From NCBI RefSeq assembly GCF_005502275.1, contig NZ_SWLZ01000006.1, positions 165,035 through 229,034 of the forward strand: 64,000 bases of DNA, written 5' to 3'. A model generated the notes under the pieces. That model did not search any database, had not been told where the DNA came from, and worked only from the letters and a program-made list of their open reading frames with translations. Positions within the stretch are counted from its first letter, which is position 1; each line of letters begins with the position of its first letter. The translations under genes and the position numbers were made by a program. This document shows positions 8,633 to 17,788 of the stretch, in pieces. Origin of the DNA: Robertmurraya siralis (GTDB lineage Bacteria > Bacillota > Bacilli > Bacillales > Cytobacillaceae).

Positions 8633-9750
8633 TCGACAGCCACTTCCATCCCATCACCTACTTTATCTGACGGGTTCAATACAATCATGTCTTCATCGCT
8701 AAGACCCTCAACGATTTCCATTCGCTCACCAGAAGTAATACCAATTTCAACCTCTTGTTTATGGGCAATGCCATCATTTACGAGATAAACAAAGGCTTTA
8801 TCATTCTCATAAATAATCGCTTCAGAGGAAATGACCAATCCTTCCTTTTCTTCTGTCTCAATTTCCATAATCAGTTGAAAGCCAGGTTTGAGTTCTATCC
8901 CTCCGTCGATCTGAACGATAATTGGAAACTGTACTGCTTGATTCTCCAGCGGATTTCCCAGACCTGTACTCTGTGGAACACTTGCAACATCTATGACTTC
9001 TCCCTGCCATTCTTCATTTGGGAGAACATCTGATTTTACGATCACCTTTTGTCCCTTGCTCACCTTTAACACATCATATTCCGATAAAAAACCAGTGGCG
9101 ATCATACTATGTAAGCTGCCGACTTGAACAAGCGGCATTTGAACTTCTGTTACAAGTTCTGTCGTTTTCTCATTTACTGCTAGAACAATCCCCTCTACCA
9201 AACTAGTAAGTTCAAAATCTTTTTCTCTCTCTTCAAGAGCTTCTTTTTGTAAAAGGGTTTGCTTCAATTCTAAATTTGCAAGTTTTATTTCCATTTCAAT
9301 TTGGTCATATTCAGGAGCCAATTGCTTTTCCGCTTCTTTTTTACCGACTTGCTCGGAGAGCTCCTTTTTCCTACTATCAAGATGTTCTTTTTGCTTTTGT
9401 AATTGATTGATCCGTAAGTATCCGGTTTCAATGGATATTTTATTCTGTTCGATTTCAAAACTGAGTTGAGAATCATCAAATCTAACCAGTACATCGCCTT
9501 TTTTAACCTGTTGCCCTACTTCTACGAGAATTTCTTCAACCTGCCCAAGCTCAGGAGAAGGAAACACAAGCTGTTCCTCCTGAAGCTCTAAAGTCCCTGG
9601 CACCATTAATGAGGACGAAATTTTTTCTTGTTTTACTTCCATTACCTCGACAGCAAGCGGCTTAGCAAAAGCTGTTCGATAAACACTTACTCCTACCATT
9701 AAGATGATTAAAGTGGCAACACCTATGCCAATCCAGATTTTCTTTTTCAT
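8629..9750 (-). CDS. yknX: Membrane-fusion/adaptor protein YknX
   Basis: A 373-residue adaptor of the HlyD/RND type, anchored by one N-terminal membrane segment (about residues 4-24). The biotinyl-lipoyl-like halves are visible as VEEILVEVGQQVKKGDVLVRF (split: VEEILVEVGQQ, VKKGDVLVRF) and the later FELTSLVEGIVLAVNE, with a coiled-coil hairpin between them (about 95-175). It links to YknYZ to form a tripartite-like exporter adapted to a Gram-positive wall. It overlaps both neighbours by one to four bases. Confidence 0.92.
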   Translation of the reverse strand: MKKKIWIGIGVATLIILMVGVSVYRTAFAKPLAVEVMEVKQEKISSSLMVPGTLELQEEQLVFPSPELGQVEEILVEVGQQVKKGDVLVRFDDSQLSFEIEQNKISIETGYLRINQLQKQKEHLDSRKKELSEQVGKKEAEKQLAPEYDQIEMEIKLANLELKQTLLQKEALEEREKDFELTSLVEGIVLAVNEKTTELVTEVQMPLVQVGSLHSMIATGFLSEYDVLKVSKGQKVIVKSDVLPNEEWQGEVIDVASVPQSTGLGNPLENQAVQFPIIVQIDGGIELKPGFQLIMEIETEEKEGLVISSEAIIYENDKAFVYLVNDGIAHKQEVEIGITSGERMEIVEGLSDEDMIVLNPSDKVGDGMEVAVE

Positions 9751-10418
9751 TATAATCCAGCTATCCCTTCAAGAACTCCTCCAAATAGGGCAAAACCTAA
9801 CGAAATAACAAAGAAGATAACGGCGATAAGCGATGAAGCAGTTTTCGACAATTGACCTACTTTATGCAGTCCAATAGCAGTCAAAATTAAAGTCCAGATT
9901 GAAAATACTTCAAATGATGCAAGAACAGTGGAATCACTATTAAATAAACTTCCTAAACTTGTCACATAAATACTAGTATCTCCACCAATGCTTATTTGAA
10001 TAAGGGTATTCAAAAGCATTCCTACTGCTCCAATCAACGCAATATACGTATTCATCGAGAAGATCTGCTTAAATGTCACATTTTTCCCAGCAATTTTAAC
10101 AATGATTAATTGAATTACAGCTGAGATAAGTATCCCTACTAAGGCAACTATAAATACTGATACAACCGTTATCGTTTTTGTGAAGCCGAGGATTTGTTCC
10201 GCGTCTGCTAACGAAATAGTCCCTGATACAACAAGATCTTCGGCTGTGATGTTCGATGCCAAAATTGTCGAACCAATAATGTAAAGAAGTACGATAATTC
10301 CTAAAGCTCCCCAAATGCGAGGGTTTTCACGTATTTTTTCAAGCTGCTCCCCGGGGCTCCAAAACATTCCTAGTAGAGAAGGCTTTCCGTCCTTACCTGT
10401 AGTAATCTCTTTTTCCAT
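9750..10418 (-). CDS. yknW: Yip1-domain membrane protein YknW
   Basis: A 222-residue protein with about five membrane segments and a Yip1-type domain: MFWSPGEQLEKIRENPR at the N-terminus, then IVLLYIIGSTILA and later hydrophobic helices. In B. subtilis YknW interacts with the YknXYZ complex and is needed for its assembly. It is the first gene of the operon, and the sigma-W promoter lies 40-66 bases upstream of its start. Confidence 0.88.
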   Translation of the reverse strand: MEKEITTGKDGKPSLLGMFWSPGEQLEKIRENPRIWGALGIIVLLYIIGSTILASNITAEDLVVSGTISLADAEQILGFTKTITVVSVFIVALVGILISAVIQLIIVKIAGKNVTFKQIFSMNTYIALIGAVGMLLNTLIQISIGGDTSIYVTSLGSLFNSDSTVLASFEVFSIWTLILTAIGLHKVGQLSKTASSLIAVIFFVISLGFALFGGVLEGIAGL

Positions 10419-10458
10419 AATGAAACACCCCTAAAAATTATTTGTTCTTAATAACTTT

Positions 10459-10484
10459 TACGGGGTGCTTTGGAAAAAGTTTCA
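10459..10484 (-). promoter_or_regulatory. Sigma-W promoter of yknWXYZ
   Basis: On the minus strand TGAAAC and CGTA are separated by exactly 16 bases, a full match to the ECF sigma-W consensus. The spacer ends in CCC before CGTA, as often seen for sigma-W. yknWXYZ is a sigma-W operon in B. subtilis, so site and gene content agree. Confidence 0.9.
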
Positions 10485-10488
10485 TATA

Positions 10489-11475
10489 TTATTTTAAATC
10501 ACTAGGGTAAACGACTCCCATTTGCTTTCTAGCTTCATCGAGAATTTCCATCACCAATTGTGATGTCTCAAATGTATTAATGTTTGATTCATATTTCCTA
10601 TTTTTAAGAAGCTCAATAAATTCTTTCGTTTCATAATACATTGGATGATTCGTTTGCTCAACGGCAATATCTTCTACCCGTCCATCACGATAGCGAATTT
10701 CCACATCCTCTGGAGGATTTAATTTATCTAGTACAATGCTTCCTTCTTCTCCTTGTATTTCAGAAGGCAAATAAGAATTCGTTATTTTTGAAAAAAGGAC
10801 AACGACATCCTTATCATCGTATTGTAAAAGTAGGCTTCCTTCTGCATCCACACCACTCTCGAGTAAGAATCCACTCGCCTTTACTTCATTCGGCTTTCCA
10901 AACAAATAAACGGCAGGGTAGAGACAATAGATCCCAATATCCACGAGAGAACCATTTGAAAATTCTGGCTTAAATGCATTAAGGATTGTTCCTTCTTTAT
11001 AGGCGTCATAGCGAGAAGAGTATTGGCAATAGCTTGCGACATATCGCCTTACTGGCCCGATCTTATGTAAATTCTTCTTAACCTCTTGAAAATTCGGCAA
11101 GAAGGTCGTCTTTAATGCTTCCATTAACAGCACATTATGTTTTCTGGCTGTTGCGATCATCTTTTCGACCTCGCGTACATTTGACGCCAATGGTTTTTCA
11201 CAAAGAACATGCTTCTTTTTTTCCATCAATACAATTGCCTGCTCCGCATGGAGGGAATTTGGACTTGCAATATAGACGGCATCAAGTTCATCACTATTTG
11301 CCATATCCTCAAGTCTCGTAAACGTAAGCTCCACTCCATATTTTTCGGCGAACTCCCTTGCCCTTTCTTCCGTCCTTGAATAGACAGCCACAAGCTTAAA
11401 ATCCGGATGTTCACTTGCTGCACTTATAAATGAATCTGTAATCCAATTCGTTCCAATCACACCAAAACGGATCAT
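10489..11475 (-). CDS. Gfo/Idh/MocA family oxidoreductase (YulF-like)
   Basis: A 328-residue NAD(P)-dependent dehydrogenase. The N-terminal Rossmann fold shows FGVIGTNWITDSF and VAVYSRTEERAREFAEKYG, and the family motif LCEKPLASN lies at about residues 91-99. The C-terminal half is the typical alpha/beta substrate domain. Family members oxidise sugars, inositols or related compounds; nothing here fixes the substrate. Its stop lies five bases from the sigma-W promoter of yknW, so read-through into that operon is possible. Confidence 0.88.
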   Translation of the reverse strand: MIRFGVIGTNWITDSFISAASEHPDFKLVAVYSRTEERAREFAEKYGVELTFTRLEDMANSDELDAVYIASPNSLHAEQAIVLMEKKKHVLCEKPLASNVREVEKMIATARKHNVLLMEALKTTFLPNFQEVKKNLHKIGPVRRYVASYCQYSSRYDAYKEGTILNAFKPEFSNGSLVDIGIYCLYPAVYLFGKPNEVKASGFLLESGVDAEGSLLLQYDDKDVVVLFSKITNSYLPSEIQGEEGSIVLDKLNPPEDVEIRYRDGRVEDIAVEQTNHPMYYETKEFIELLKNRKYESNINTFETSQLVMEILDEARKQMGVVYPSDLK

Positions 11476-11595
11476 TAATAAGCCCTCCTCGTATTCTTTT
11501 TAACTAAAGTGAATGAGATCGTTACCCGTATATTGTAACTGAAAAGAGGAATATGAGAAAATAAATATATTCTAACTTATTTAGGAGGAAGGAAA

Positions 11596-12429
11596 ATGGT
11601 TAAAAACATTCAGAGCACAGTTACCCTACATAATGGTGTCGAAATGCCTTGGTTTGGCTTGGGAGTTTATAAGGTGACAGATGAATCTGAAATTGTAGAT
11701 GTCGTTGCTGCTGCTCTAAATTACGGCTATAGACATATCGATACCGCTTCTTTCTATCAAAATGAAGAGGGAGTCGGCAAAGGAATTCGAAAATCAGAGG
11801 TACCACGGGAAGACATTTTTGTCACTTCAAAGGTCTGGAATGATGAACAGGGCTACGACGAAACACTTGAAGCCTTTGAAAACAGTTTAAGAAGGCTTGA
11901 AACAACCTATTTAGACCTTTATCTCGTCCATTGGCCTGTAGCAAAAAAATACACGGAAACATGGAGAGCACTTGAAAAACTTTATACGGAAGGTCGAGTG
12001 AGAGCAATTGGAGTAAGTAATTTTCATGTTCACCATCTCCAGCATTTAATGAAAAATGCCAATATTAAACCAATGGTCAACCAAATCGAGTATCACCCCC
12101 ACTTGACCCAAGGAGAGGTCCATGCTTTTTGTAAAAATGAAGGAATTCAATTGGAGGCCTGGTCCCCCCTTAAGCGTGGCATCTTATTAAATGAACCTGT
12201 TCTTATTGAAATTGGGAAAAAGTACGGGAAAACACCTGCCCAAATTATTTTAAGATGGGATCTTCAAACAGAAGTCATTACGATCCCAAAATCCTCGAAT
12301 CTAGGGCGGTTAGTTGAAAATGCGGATATCTTTGATTTTGAGTTAACTTCCGAAGACCTAAAACAAATTAACGCTTTAAACAAAAATAAGCGGGTTGGAA
12401 TGAATCCAGATGATTTGGATCAAAAATAA
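11596..12429 (+). CDS. yvgN: Glyoxal/methylglyoxal reductase, aldo/keto reductase YvgN-like
   Basis: A 277-residue NADPH-dependent aldo/keto reductase. It contains VTLHNGVEMPWFGLGVYKV, YRHIDTASFYQNEEGVG (catalytic Asp and Tyr), FVTSKVWN (Lys) and LYLVHWP (His), all nearly identical to B. subtilis YvgN as I remember it. YvgN reduces glyoxal and methylglyoxal; the role is inferred from this similarity. AGGAGGAAGG gives a strong start. A bidirectional hairpin follows. Confidence 0.92.
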   Translation: MVKNIQSTVTLHNGVEMPWFGLGVYKVTDESEIVDVVAAALNYGYRHIDTASFYQNEEGVGKGIRKSEVPREDIFVTSKVWNDEQGYDETLEAFENSLRRLETTYLDLYLVHWPVAKKYTETWRALEKLYTEGRVRAIGVSNFHVHHLQHLMKNANIKPMVNQIEYHPHLTQGEVHAFCKNEGIQLEAWSPLKRGILLNEPVLIEIGKKYGKTPAQIILRWDLQTEVITIPKSSNLGRLVENADIFDFELTSEDLKQINALNKNKRVGMNPDDLDQK

Positions 12430-12430
12430 A

Positions 12431-12451
12431 CCTTAGCAAACTCGCTAAGGT
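12431..12451. terminator. Bidirectional terminator
   Basis: CCTTAGC and GCTAAGG pair around a six-base loop; a T-run follows on the minus strand and a T-rich stretch on the plus strand. It serves yvgN and the small gene on the other strand. Confidence 0.8.
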
Positions 12452-12457
12452 TCTCAT

Positions 12458-12562
12458 TTATTTCTTAACTGTTAATAATTTACGTCCACAAGCACAAATA
12501 CTAGAATGTTTTAGCTGAACCATTTCTTGTTGACAAGTTTCACAGATTTTCTTAACCATCAT
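12458..12562 (-). CDS. 34-residue cysteine-rich peptide
   Basis: An open frame of 34 residues with a clear ribosome-binding site (AAAGGAG, seven bases before the ATG). The peptide contains CETCQQ and CACGR, a CxxC...CxC pattern that suggests a minimal zinc ribbon. It is flanked by its own terminator and oriented away from the Nudix gene. I do not recognise the family. A TAA stop, a good start site and the metal-binding pattern support it being real. Confidence 0.6.
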   Translation of the reverse strand: MMVKKICETCQQEMVQLKHSSICACGRKLLTVKK

Positions 12563-12696
12563 GTTCAACTCCTTTGAACCGAATATTCTATATAAAATTT
12601 AGTTATTTTTTATCTCTTATTAGAATTATATCAACCTAGAAATTAAAGTCAATATTTATTTAAAATAATTATAAATAAGAGAGTGGCTTAACTGAG

Positions 12697-13314
12697 CTAC
12701 TCTCTTATTAATGTCAAAAAATGAGTTAGGATTCTCGCCGTTAATCCCCATATAACCTTGTCTTCAAAATAATAAAAACACTCCTCCATCCCTTTCGCTT
12801 GCCAATTATATTTTTTTCCACCAACAATTTTTTCATATGGGAATGATTGATCAGGAACTGGCTTGAAGTGAATTTGATGAATATCAGGCTTTACCTGCTG
12901 AAGAAAAGATAATGGAACCGTAAATACCTCTGCAACTTCTGCTTTATTGATTGAAAACGAGGCACTGTCTTTAATTAAACCTACAAACGGGTATATGATG
13001 CTTCCAAATGGATTAACTAAAAAGTCTAAAGGAAAAACATGTTCAATACAATCTTTTGTAATTCCGAGCTCTTCAATAGTTTCACGAATCGCCGTTTCTT
13101 TTTCTGTTGCATCGCTTTGGTCGACCCTTCCCCCTGGAAAGCAGATTTCCCCGGGCTGCCTCCGCAACTCATAAGCACGCACTTCAAATAAAATATGAGG
13201 CTCGTTATGTTGCTCAATGATGGGGAGCAATACGGCATAGTTAGAATATTTATCCCTTCCTAATATCCCAGGCTTACGATCTTGGAAAATTTCTTTAAGT
13301 TTGTATTTATCCAT
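12697..13314 (-). CDS. Nudix hydrolase, CoA pyrophosphatase type
   Basis: A 205-residue Nudix protein. The CoA-specific upstream motif reads ILFEVRAYELRRQPGEICFP and runs straight into the Nudix box GGRVDQSDAT...RETIEELGI with the metal-binding glutamates. This combination marks the NudL/YeaB group, which splits coenzyme A into phosphopantetheine and 3',5'-ADP. Length is normal. Activity on other nucleotides cannot be excluded. Confidence 0.85.
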   Translation of the reverse strand: MDKYKLKEIFQDRKPGILGRDKYSNYAVLLPIIEQHNEPHILFEVRAYELRRQPGEICFPGGRVDQSDATEKETAIRETIEELGITKDCIEHVFPLDFLVNPFGSIIYPFVGLIKDSASFSINKAEVAEVFTVPLSFLQQVKPDIHQIHFKPVPDQSFPYEKIVGGKKYNWQAKGMEECFYYFEDKVIWGLTARILTHFLTLIRE

Positions 13315-13396
13315 AAATCCCCCTTAGTAAATTCCGATATTATTTCTATTATATCCTCAACTGCAATTGTTCTTAAAGCCTGTTTTTTCGCAACAT

Positions 13397-13426
13397 AAAA
13401 AGACTACAGTCTCATGCAGTCTTTTT
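13397..13426. terminator. Terminator after speD
   Basis: AAAAAGACT and AGTCTTTTT pair around a 12-base loop. Its T-tract serves the minus strand, 120 bases past the speD stop. Confidence 0.75.
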
Positions 13427-13549
13427 ATGCTTGAAGTTTGAGTTCAAGGTAACTGCTCGGCTTGTATTTAGAACAGACCTTGGACAATATTGCTTTTTCC
13501 AACCAGCTTTCTATTTAACCTTACAATGAGAATTCGTTTTTAAGATCCA

Positions 13550-14359
13550 TTAATCAGTGATAATTTTTCCATAAAAGATTTCATCCATCTCTGTCACAAG
13601 CTTTTCAGTTATTTCTTCCTCTTCTTCTGCCGATAAATCTGCTTTAGATTGGTGAAACAAATAATTAGCCAGATCAAATTCTTTTAATTTACATTTCGTA
13701 TGAAAAATATTTTCTTGATACACATTGACATCAATCATATGATAGAGCTTCTTTACTTCATCTGGAATATAATTTTGAATGGAATTAATTTCATGATCAA
13801 TAAATAATTTATGGCCAGTGATATCTCTTGTAAAACCTCTTACCCGATAATCCATCGTCATCACATCTGTTTCGAAGGAATGAATCAGATAATTTAACGC
13901 CTTCAATGGAGATATTTCACCGCAGGTCGAAACATCAATATCTGCACGAAAAGTGCTAATCCCCTCATCAGGATGCGACTCAGGATATGTATGAACAGTA
14001 ATATGACTTTTATCCATTTGAGCGACGACTGAACCAGGAATCGGACCCGGAGATTCTTCAAATGCTTCAGTTTCTGCCTCATCAACAGGACCTTCTGAAA
14101 CAAGGATTGTCACGCTAGCTCCTTGCGGAATATAATCCTGCTTCGCAACATTTAAAATATGGGCGCCAATAATATCGGCTACATTTGACAAAATATTCGT
14201 TAACCGTTCAGCATTGTAAACCTCATCAATATATTCTAAATAAGCTTCCCTCTCCTCTCTCGTCTTCGTATAGCAAATGTCATACATGTTAAAGCTTAAC
14301 GATTTCGTTAAATTGTTAAATCCGTGTAGCTGGACAATTTGTCTCGGTGTTAGGTTCAT
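13550..14359 (-). CDS. speD: S-adenosylmethionine decarboxylase proenzyme, E. coli type
   Basis: It makes decarboxylated AdoMet, the aminopropyl donor for spermidine. The 269-residue proenzyme cuts itself to create a pyruvoyl group; the cleavage site is Lys117-Ser118-His119 within [35 protein letters not shown] supplies the conserved cysteine. Length and motifs match the long proteobacterial class (1A), not the 126-residue class 1B SpeD of B. subtilis. No speE lies beside it. Confidence 0.93.
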   Translation of the reverse strand: MNLTPRQIVQLHGFNNLTKSLSFNMYDICYTKTREEREAYLEYIDEVYNAERLTNILSNVADIIGAHILNVAKQDYIPQGASVTILVSEGPVDEAETEAFEESPGPIPGSVVAQMDKSHITVHTYPESHPDEGISTFRADIDVSTCGEISPLKALNYLIHSFETDVMTMDYRVRGFTRDITGHKLFIDHEINSIQNYIPDEVKKLYHMIDVNVYQENIFHTKCKLKEFDLANYLFHQSKADLSAEEEEEITEKLVTEMDEIFYGKIITD

Positions 14360-14489
14360 GACTAAATCCCCTTTATATTTATGAAAAGCCCATGTTCTTA
14401 TATTTTTTTGAAATCATAATATTATTCATAAAAAAATGAGAAAACCATTTTCAATTATGCTCATCTAAACTGCAAGTAGTTAAAATATA

Positions 14490-14618
14490 GATTCTGTTAT
14501 ATGTCGGTGTTGATTTTTGGCTCATTTTCTTTCTGATATACTGAAAGCCATGTGAAACTTTGGTTTCACATGAAATGAGCCAAAAATCATTTTAACAACA
14601 ATTCTATTTAACAAAGCC
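14490..14618 (+). mobile_element. MITE-like element, copy B (129 bp), exact 8-bp target duplication
   Basis: The best-preserved copy. It runs from GATTCTGTTA to TAACAAAGCC and is flanked on both sides by AAAATATA (14482-14489 and 14619-14626), an exact 8-bp direct repeat. Inside, TGATTTTTGGCTCATTT pairs with AAATGAGCCAAAAATCA and CATGTGAAAC with GTTTCACATG, so the transcript would fold into one long hairpin. There is no open frame. Confidence 0.85.
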
Positions 14619-14735
14619 AAAATATAACGACCATAGAATAAGGGAGAGAAGCGATGATATAATGGAAACAAAGTAAAATAACTATCTGATAACAAGAAAA
14701 ATGGGAATGAAAAAAGAGATTGATCTCGCGACAGA

Positions 14736-14793
14736 AAAGAAAAGAGCTAGCTTCTGATCCATGTAAAGGGAGCAGGAGCTAGCTCTTTTCTTT
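14736..14793. terminator. Terminator with a 17-bp stem
   Basis: AAAGAAAAGAGCTAGCT (14736-14752) and AGCTAGCTCTTTTCTTT (14777-14793) pair perfectly. It lies 32 bases past the methyltransferase stop on the minus strand. Confidence 0.8.
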
Positions 14794-14824
14794 ATAGCCA
14801 TTCTCTATTAAAACAAGAACCCTT

Positions 14825-15577
14825 TTACCTTTTTACACAAAGAGCCATCCATTGATCTATTTGGTGAGATTGAACTTTCCCAGCGCTTATTTGAATTAAA
14901 AAATATTCTTTAAACTCTTCCGGTGCATTCAACAATAATTGTTCAACATCATTCCGCTGCTGCTGATTTTCAGTAGTACGCGCGACCCAATCGGAAAACA
15001 GAAACTTTTTCTTTCTTTGCTCAGATCTAACTTCATCAAGGCCATGAGCCTGAAAAAGCATTCTCCACTCCAAAATAGAAAGGCACCGGACATGGCTCGC
15101 ATCCCTCAATTTTTCCACTTGATTCATAAATGTCCCTTTTTCAGAGTCAGCCGGAGCAATATTATCAATTAATAAAAATTTTCCTCCTGGCTTAAGCACC
15201 CTGTATACTTCACTAATAAAATCATTTGGGTTAGGAAAATGATGGGGCGCAATTCGACAAGTGACAGCATCAAATGTATTGTCTAGAAAAGGCATTGATT
15301 CTGCATCAGCGACAACATAATGGATATTTTTAAATTGTGCTTTTAAATGTGCTGCCGTGTTGGTCAACATTTCCTTCGTCAAATCGGTCGCAAAAACTGC
15401 AGAAACTTTCGCAGCCAATGTCCTCGCCACATGCCCTCCACCTGTTGCAACGTCCAAGACAACCGAATCATCTTTAGGATTCAACCATTCCGTTATTAAC
15501 GGAAGGTCATCCCCTTGTGCATGAGATGTACTCGTCACATATTTCTCGGCGTTTTTTCCAAAAATACTTTTCACCAT
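14825..15577 (-). CDS. Class I SAM-dependent methyltransferase (YcgJ-like)
   Basis: A 250-residue methyltransferase. Motif I is VVLDVATGGGHVA (about residues 39-51), the acidic residue closing strand 2 is in FATDLTKEML, motif II lies in VVADAESMPF and the post-motif in RIAPHHFPNP and VLKPGGKFLLIDN. It resembles B. subtilis YcgJ and the UbiE/MenG-like group. The acceptor is unknown. It is monocistronic, with a strong terminator. Confidence 0.85.
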   Translation of the reverse strand: MVKSIFGKNAEKYVTSTSHAQGDDLPLITEWLNPKDDSVVLDVATGGGHVARTLAAKVSAVFATDLTKEMLTNTAAHLKAQFKNIHYVVADAESMPFLDNTFDAVTCRIAPHHFPNPNDFISEVYRVLKPGGKFLLIDNIAPADSEKGTFMNQVEKLRDASHVRCLSILEWRMLFQAHGLDEVRSEQRKKKFLFSDWVARTTENQQQRNDVEQLLLNAPEEFKEYFLIQISAGKVQSHQIDQWMALCVKR

Positions 15578-15720
15578 TTCTTTTGCTTCATGATCTTTCA
15601 GTGATACCAGTCCCTTCTGTCCATTAAATTGCTAACACGCAGTTCTAACACTTCGAGACTGATTTGCAGGATTCCTGCTTGACGAAAAGATGTTTACGAT
15701 AAATTTTAAACACAATTGAC

Positions 15721-15747
15721 AAAAGATCAGCATCGAGCTGACCTTTT
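15721..15747 (-). terminator. Terminator overlapping the yhbH stop codon
   Basis: On the minus strand AAAAGGTCAGC and GCTGATCTTTT pair around TCGAT. The stem begins within the yhbH stop codon region. Confidence 0.7.
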
Positions 15748-16918
15748 AAGCATACATTTTATCTTCCTGCTCCTTTTTAAAGAAGCTTCGCATGGCATGG
15801 AATACATCGGCTTTTTGCTTGAGGATATAATAACGGAAGTCTTCATTTTTGATGTTTTTGTACGCAGACATGAGGGTTGAATGGCGGTTGTATTGATTTA
15901 CTTCTCCATATCCAAACATATTGGATACCTTCATGATTTGTTCAACAAGTTTGACACATCTCGCATTATCAGAGGTTAAATTATCCCCATCTGAAAAATG
16001 AAATGGATAAATGTTATATCTAGTTGGGTTATATTTCGATTCAATTAACTCCAGTGCTTTTCTATAAGCAGATGAACAAATCGTTCCTCCACTTTCTCCT
16101 TTAGAAAAAAAATCTTCCTCGCTGACGACTTTCGCTTCAGTATGATGAGCAATAAATTCAATTTCCACAGTTTCGTACTTCGTTCGTAAAAATCGGGTCA
16201 TCCAGAAAAAAAAGCTGCGCGCCATATACTTTTCCCATATCCCCATCGAACCACTAGTATCCATCATGGCAAGGACTACCGCTTTTGATTCGGGTTTCAC
16301 GACCTCATTCCAGGTTTTAAATTTTAAATCCTCGCGATAAATTGGATGAAAGCTCGCCTTTCCAGTCATTGCATTGCGTTTGAATGCAGCCATCATCGTT
16401 CTTTTCTTATCAATATTCCCCATTAACCCTGTTTTGCGAATATCATTAAATTCAATATGCTCTACAACAATATTATCCTGCTCTTTTCTTTGCAAATTAG
16501 GAAGTTCAAGCTCTTTAAACAAGGCTTCTTCAATGTCCATTAACGAAACTTCTGCTTCAAAGTAATCTTCACCCGCTTGATCTCCCGCACCTTGGCCTTT
16601 CCCAGGTCCTTTTTGGCCACTTGAACCATCTCTTGCAACCACATCACCTACTTGGCTGTCCCCATCACCTTGACCAACATGCTTGTTCTTATCATAGTTG
16701 TAGCGAATTTTATATTCATCCAATGAGCGAATCGGTATTTTAACCACTTCCCGTCCATTTGACATCACGATATTTTCTTCAGTTATCAGGTCTGGTAAAT
16801 TATTGCGAATCGCTTCTTGGACTTTTTCCTGATGACGTGTTTGATCATCGTGGCCTTTGCGGTGGAGGGACCAATCTTCCTTCGAAATCACAAATTGATG
16901 GTTATTAGCATCAGTCAT
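15746..16918 (-). CDS. yhbH: Sporulation protein YhbH (DUF444)
   Basis: A 390-residue DUF444 protein whose C-terminal half looks like a von Willebrand A domain, with the metal-site motif MMDTSGSMG at about residue 217. The N-terminal half contains [21 protein letters not shown] and a glycine/glutamine-rich linker (about 82-112). In Bacillus YhbH is a sigma-E-dependent sporulation protein that works with the PrkA kinase. Here it lies downstream of prkA on the same strand but 870 bases away, separated by a tandem hairpin array. Confidence 0.93.
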   Translation of the reverse strand: MTDANNHQFVISKEDWSLHRKGHDDQTRHQEKVQEAIRNNLPDLITEENIVMSNGREVVKIPIRSLDEYKIRYNYDKNKHVGQGDGDSQVGDVVARDGSSGQKGPGKGQGAGDQAGEDYFEAEVSLMDIEEALFKELELPNLQRKEQDNIVVEHIEFNDIRKTGLMGNIDKKRTMMAAFKRNAMTGKASFHPIYREDLKFKTWNEVVKPESKAVVLAMMDTSGSMGIWEKYMARSFFFWMTRFLRTKYETVEIEFIAHHTEAKVVSEEDFFSKGESGGTICSSAYRKALELIESKYNPTRYNIYPFHFSDGDNLTSDNARCVKLVEQIMKVSNMFGYGEVNQYNRHSTLMSAYKNIKNEDFRYYILKQKADVFHAMRSFFKKEQEDKMYA

Positions 16919-17259
16919 TCTAACCCCTCCTTATTTTTTGTTCTTATAATTTCACCTTTAACTACTTGGCATTTTTTCAAGAAGAGTAGCAAAAAAATAA
17001 ATTCACACATTTCCACTTTCATGCATACAATATCTCGGGCGTTTCATGCTAAATGGAAAAATGGTGATTACTCTATCCTATGCAGTAATCATAAATAATT
17101 TACAAATTATTTCGACAAATAATCAATTCGCCTATAAAAATGGACAACTTTCTTTGTAGTTTTAGCAACCAAAGAATAATAACAAAACCCAAGTAAGACG
17201 TTGAACACTTAAATATACTTATACAAAAAGGTCCTGCTTATATGGATGATCATTACTCT
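16919..17259. other. Intergenic DNA upstream of yhbH
   Basis: AT-rich DNA between the hairpin array and yhbH. It contains the yhbH ribosome-binding site (AAGGAGGGG) and presumably its promoter. I could not pick out a convincing sigma-E or sigma-A promoter. Confidence 0.4.
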
Positions 17260-17260
17260 T

Positions 17261-17644
17261 TTAGCTCTTTGCAGTCGAATAGTATGTCTATTCGGACTCA
17301 GCTTACTTACTATAAGCTCTTTGCAGTCGAATAGTATGTCTATTCGGACTCAACTTACTTCCTTTAAGCTCTTTGCAGTCGAATAGTATGTCTATTCGGA
17401 CTCAGCTTACTTACTATAAGCTCTTTGCGGTCGAATAGTATGTCTATTCGGACTCAACTCACTTCCTTTAAGCTCTTTGCAGTCGAATAGTATGTCTATT
17501 CGGACTCAACTCACTTCCTTTAAGCTCTTTGCAGTCGAATAGTCCGTCTATTCGGACTCAGCTTACTTCCTTTAAGCTCTTTGCGGTCGAATAGTATGTC
17601 TATTCGGACTCAACTCACTTCCTTTAAGCTCTTTGCAGTCGAAT
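17261..17644. repeat. Tandem array of 52-bp hairpin repeats (seven units plus a partial one)
   Basis: The core GCAGTCGAATAG recurs at 17271, 17323, 17375, 17427, 17479, 17531, 17583 and 17635, always 52 bases apart. Each unit contains CGAATAG and CTATTCG separated by five bases (TATGT; TCCGT in unit six), giving a hairpin. The tails alternate between ACTTACTATAAGC and ACTTCCTTTAAGC, and units four and seven share a GCGG variant, so it probably grew by blocks. The repeats touch with no spacers. The array lies between prkA and yhbH. Confidence 0.95.
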
Positions 17645-17788
17645 GGATCGTAACTTCACTGCGTTATTGTCAAGCCATTACTGCAATTCCGATCCTAATT
17701 TATAAAGAAGAAATAGGCCGGCATGAGTTCGGTTTAATACCGCATCATACCAGCCAATTAGTCTTTAGTATTAAAATTCCATCAAGAC

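Noticed and set aside
17261..17644. Possible CRISPR array
   Set aside because: The 52-bp units are contiguous with no unique spacers and no cas genes are present. It is a plain tandem repeat.
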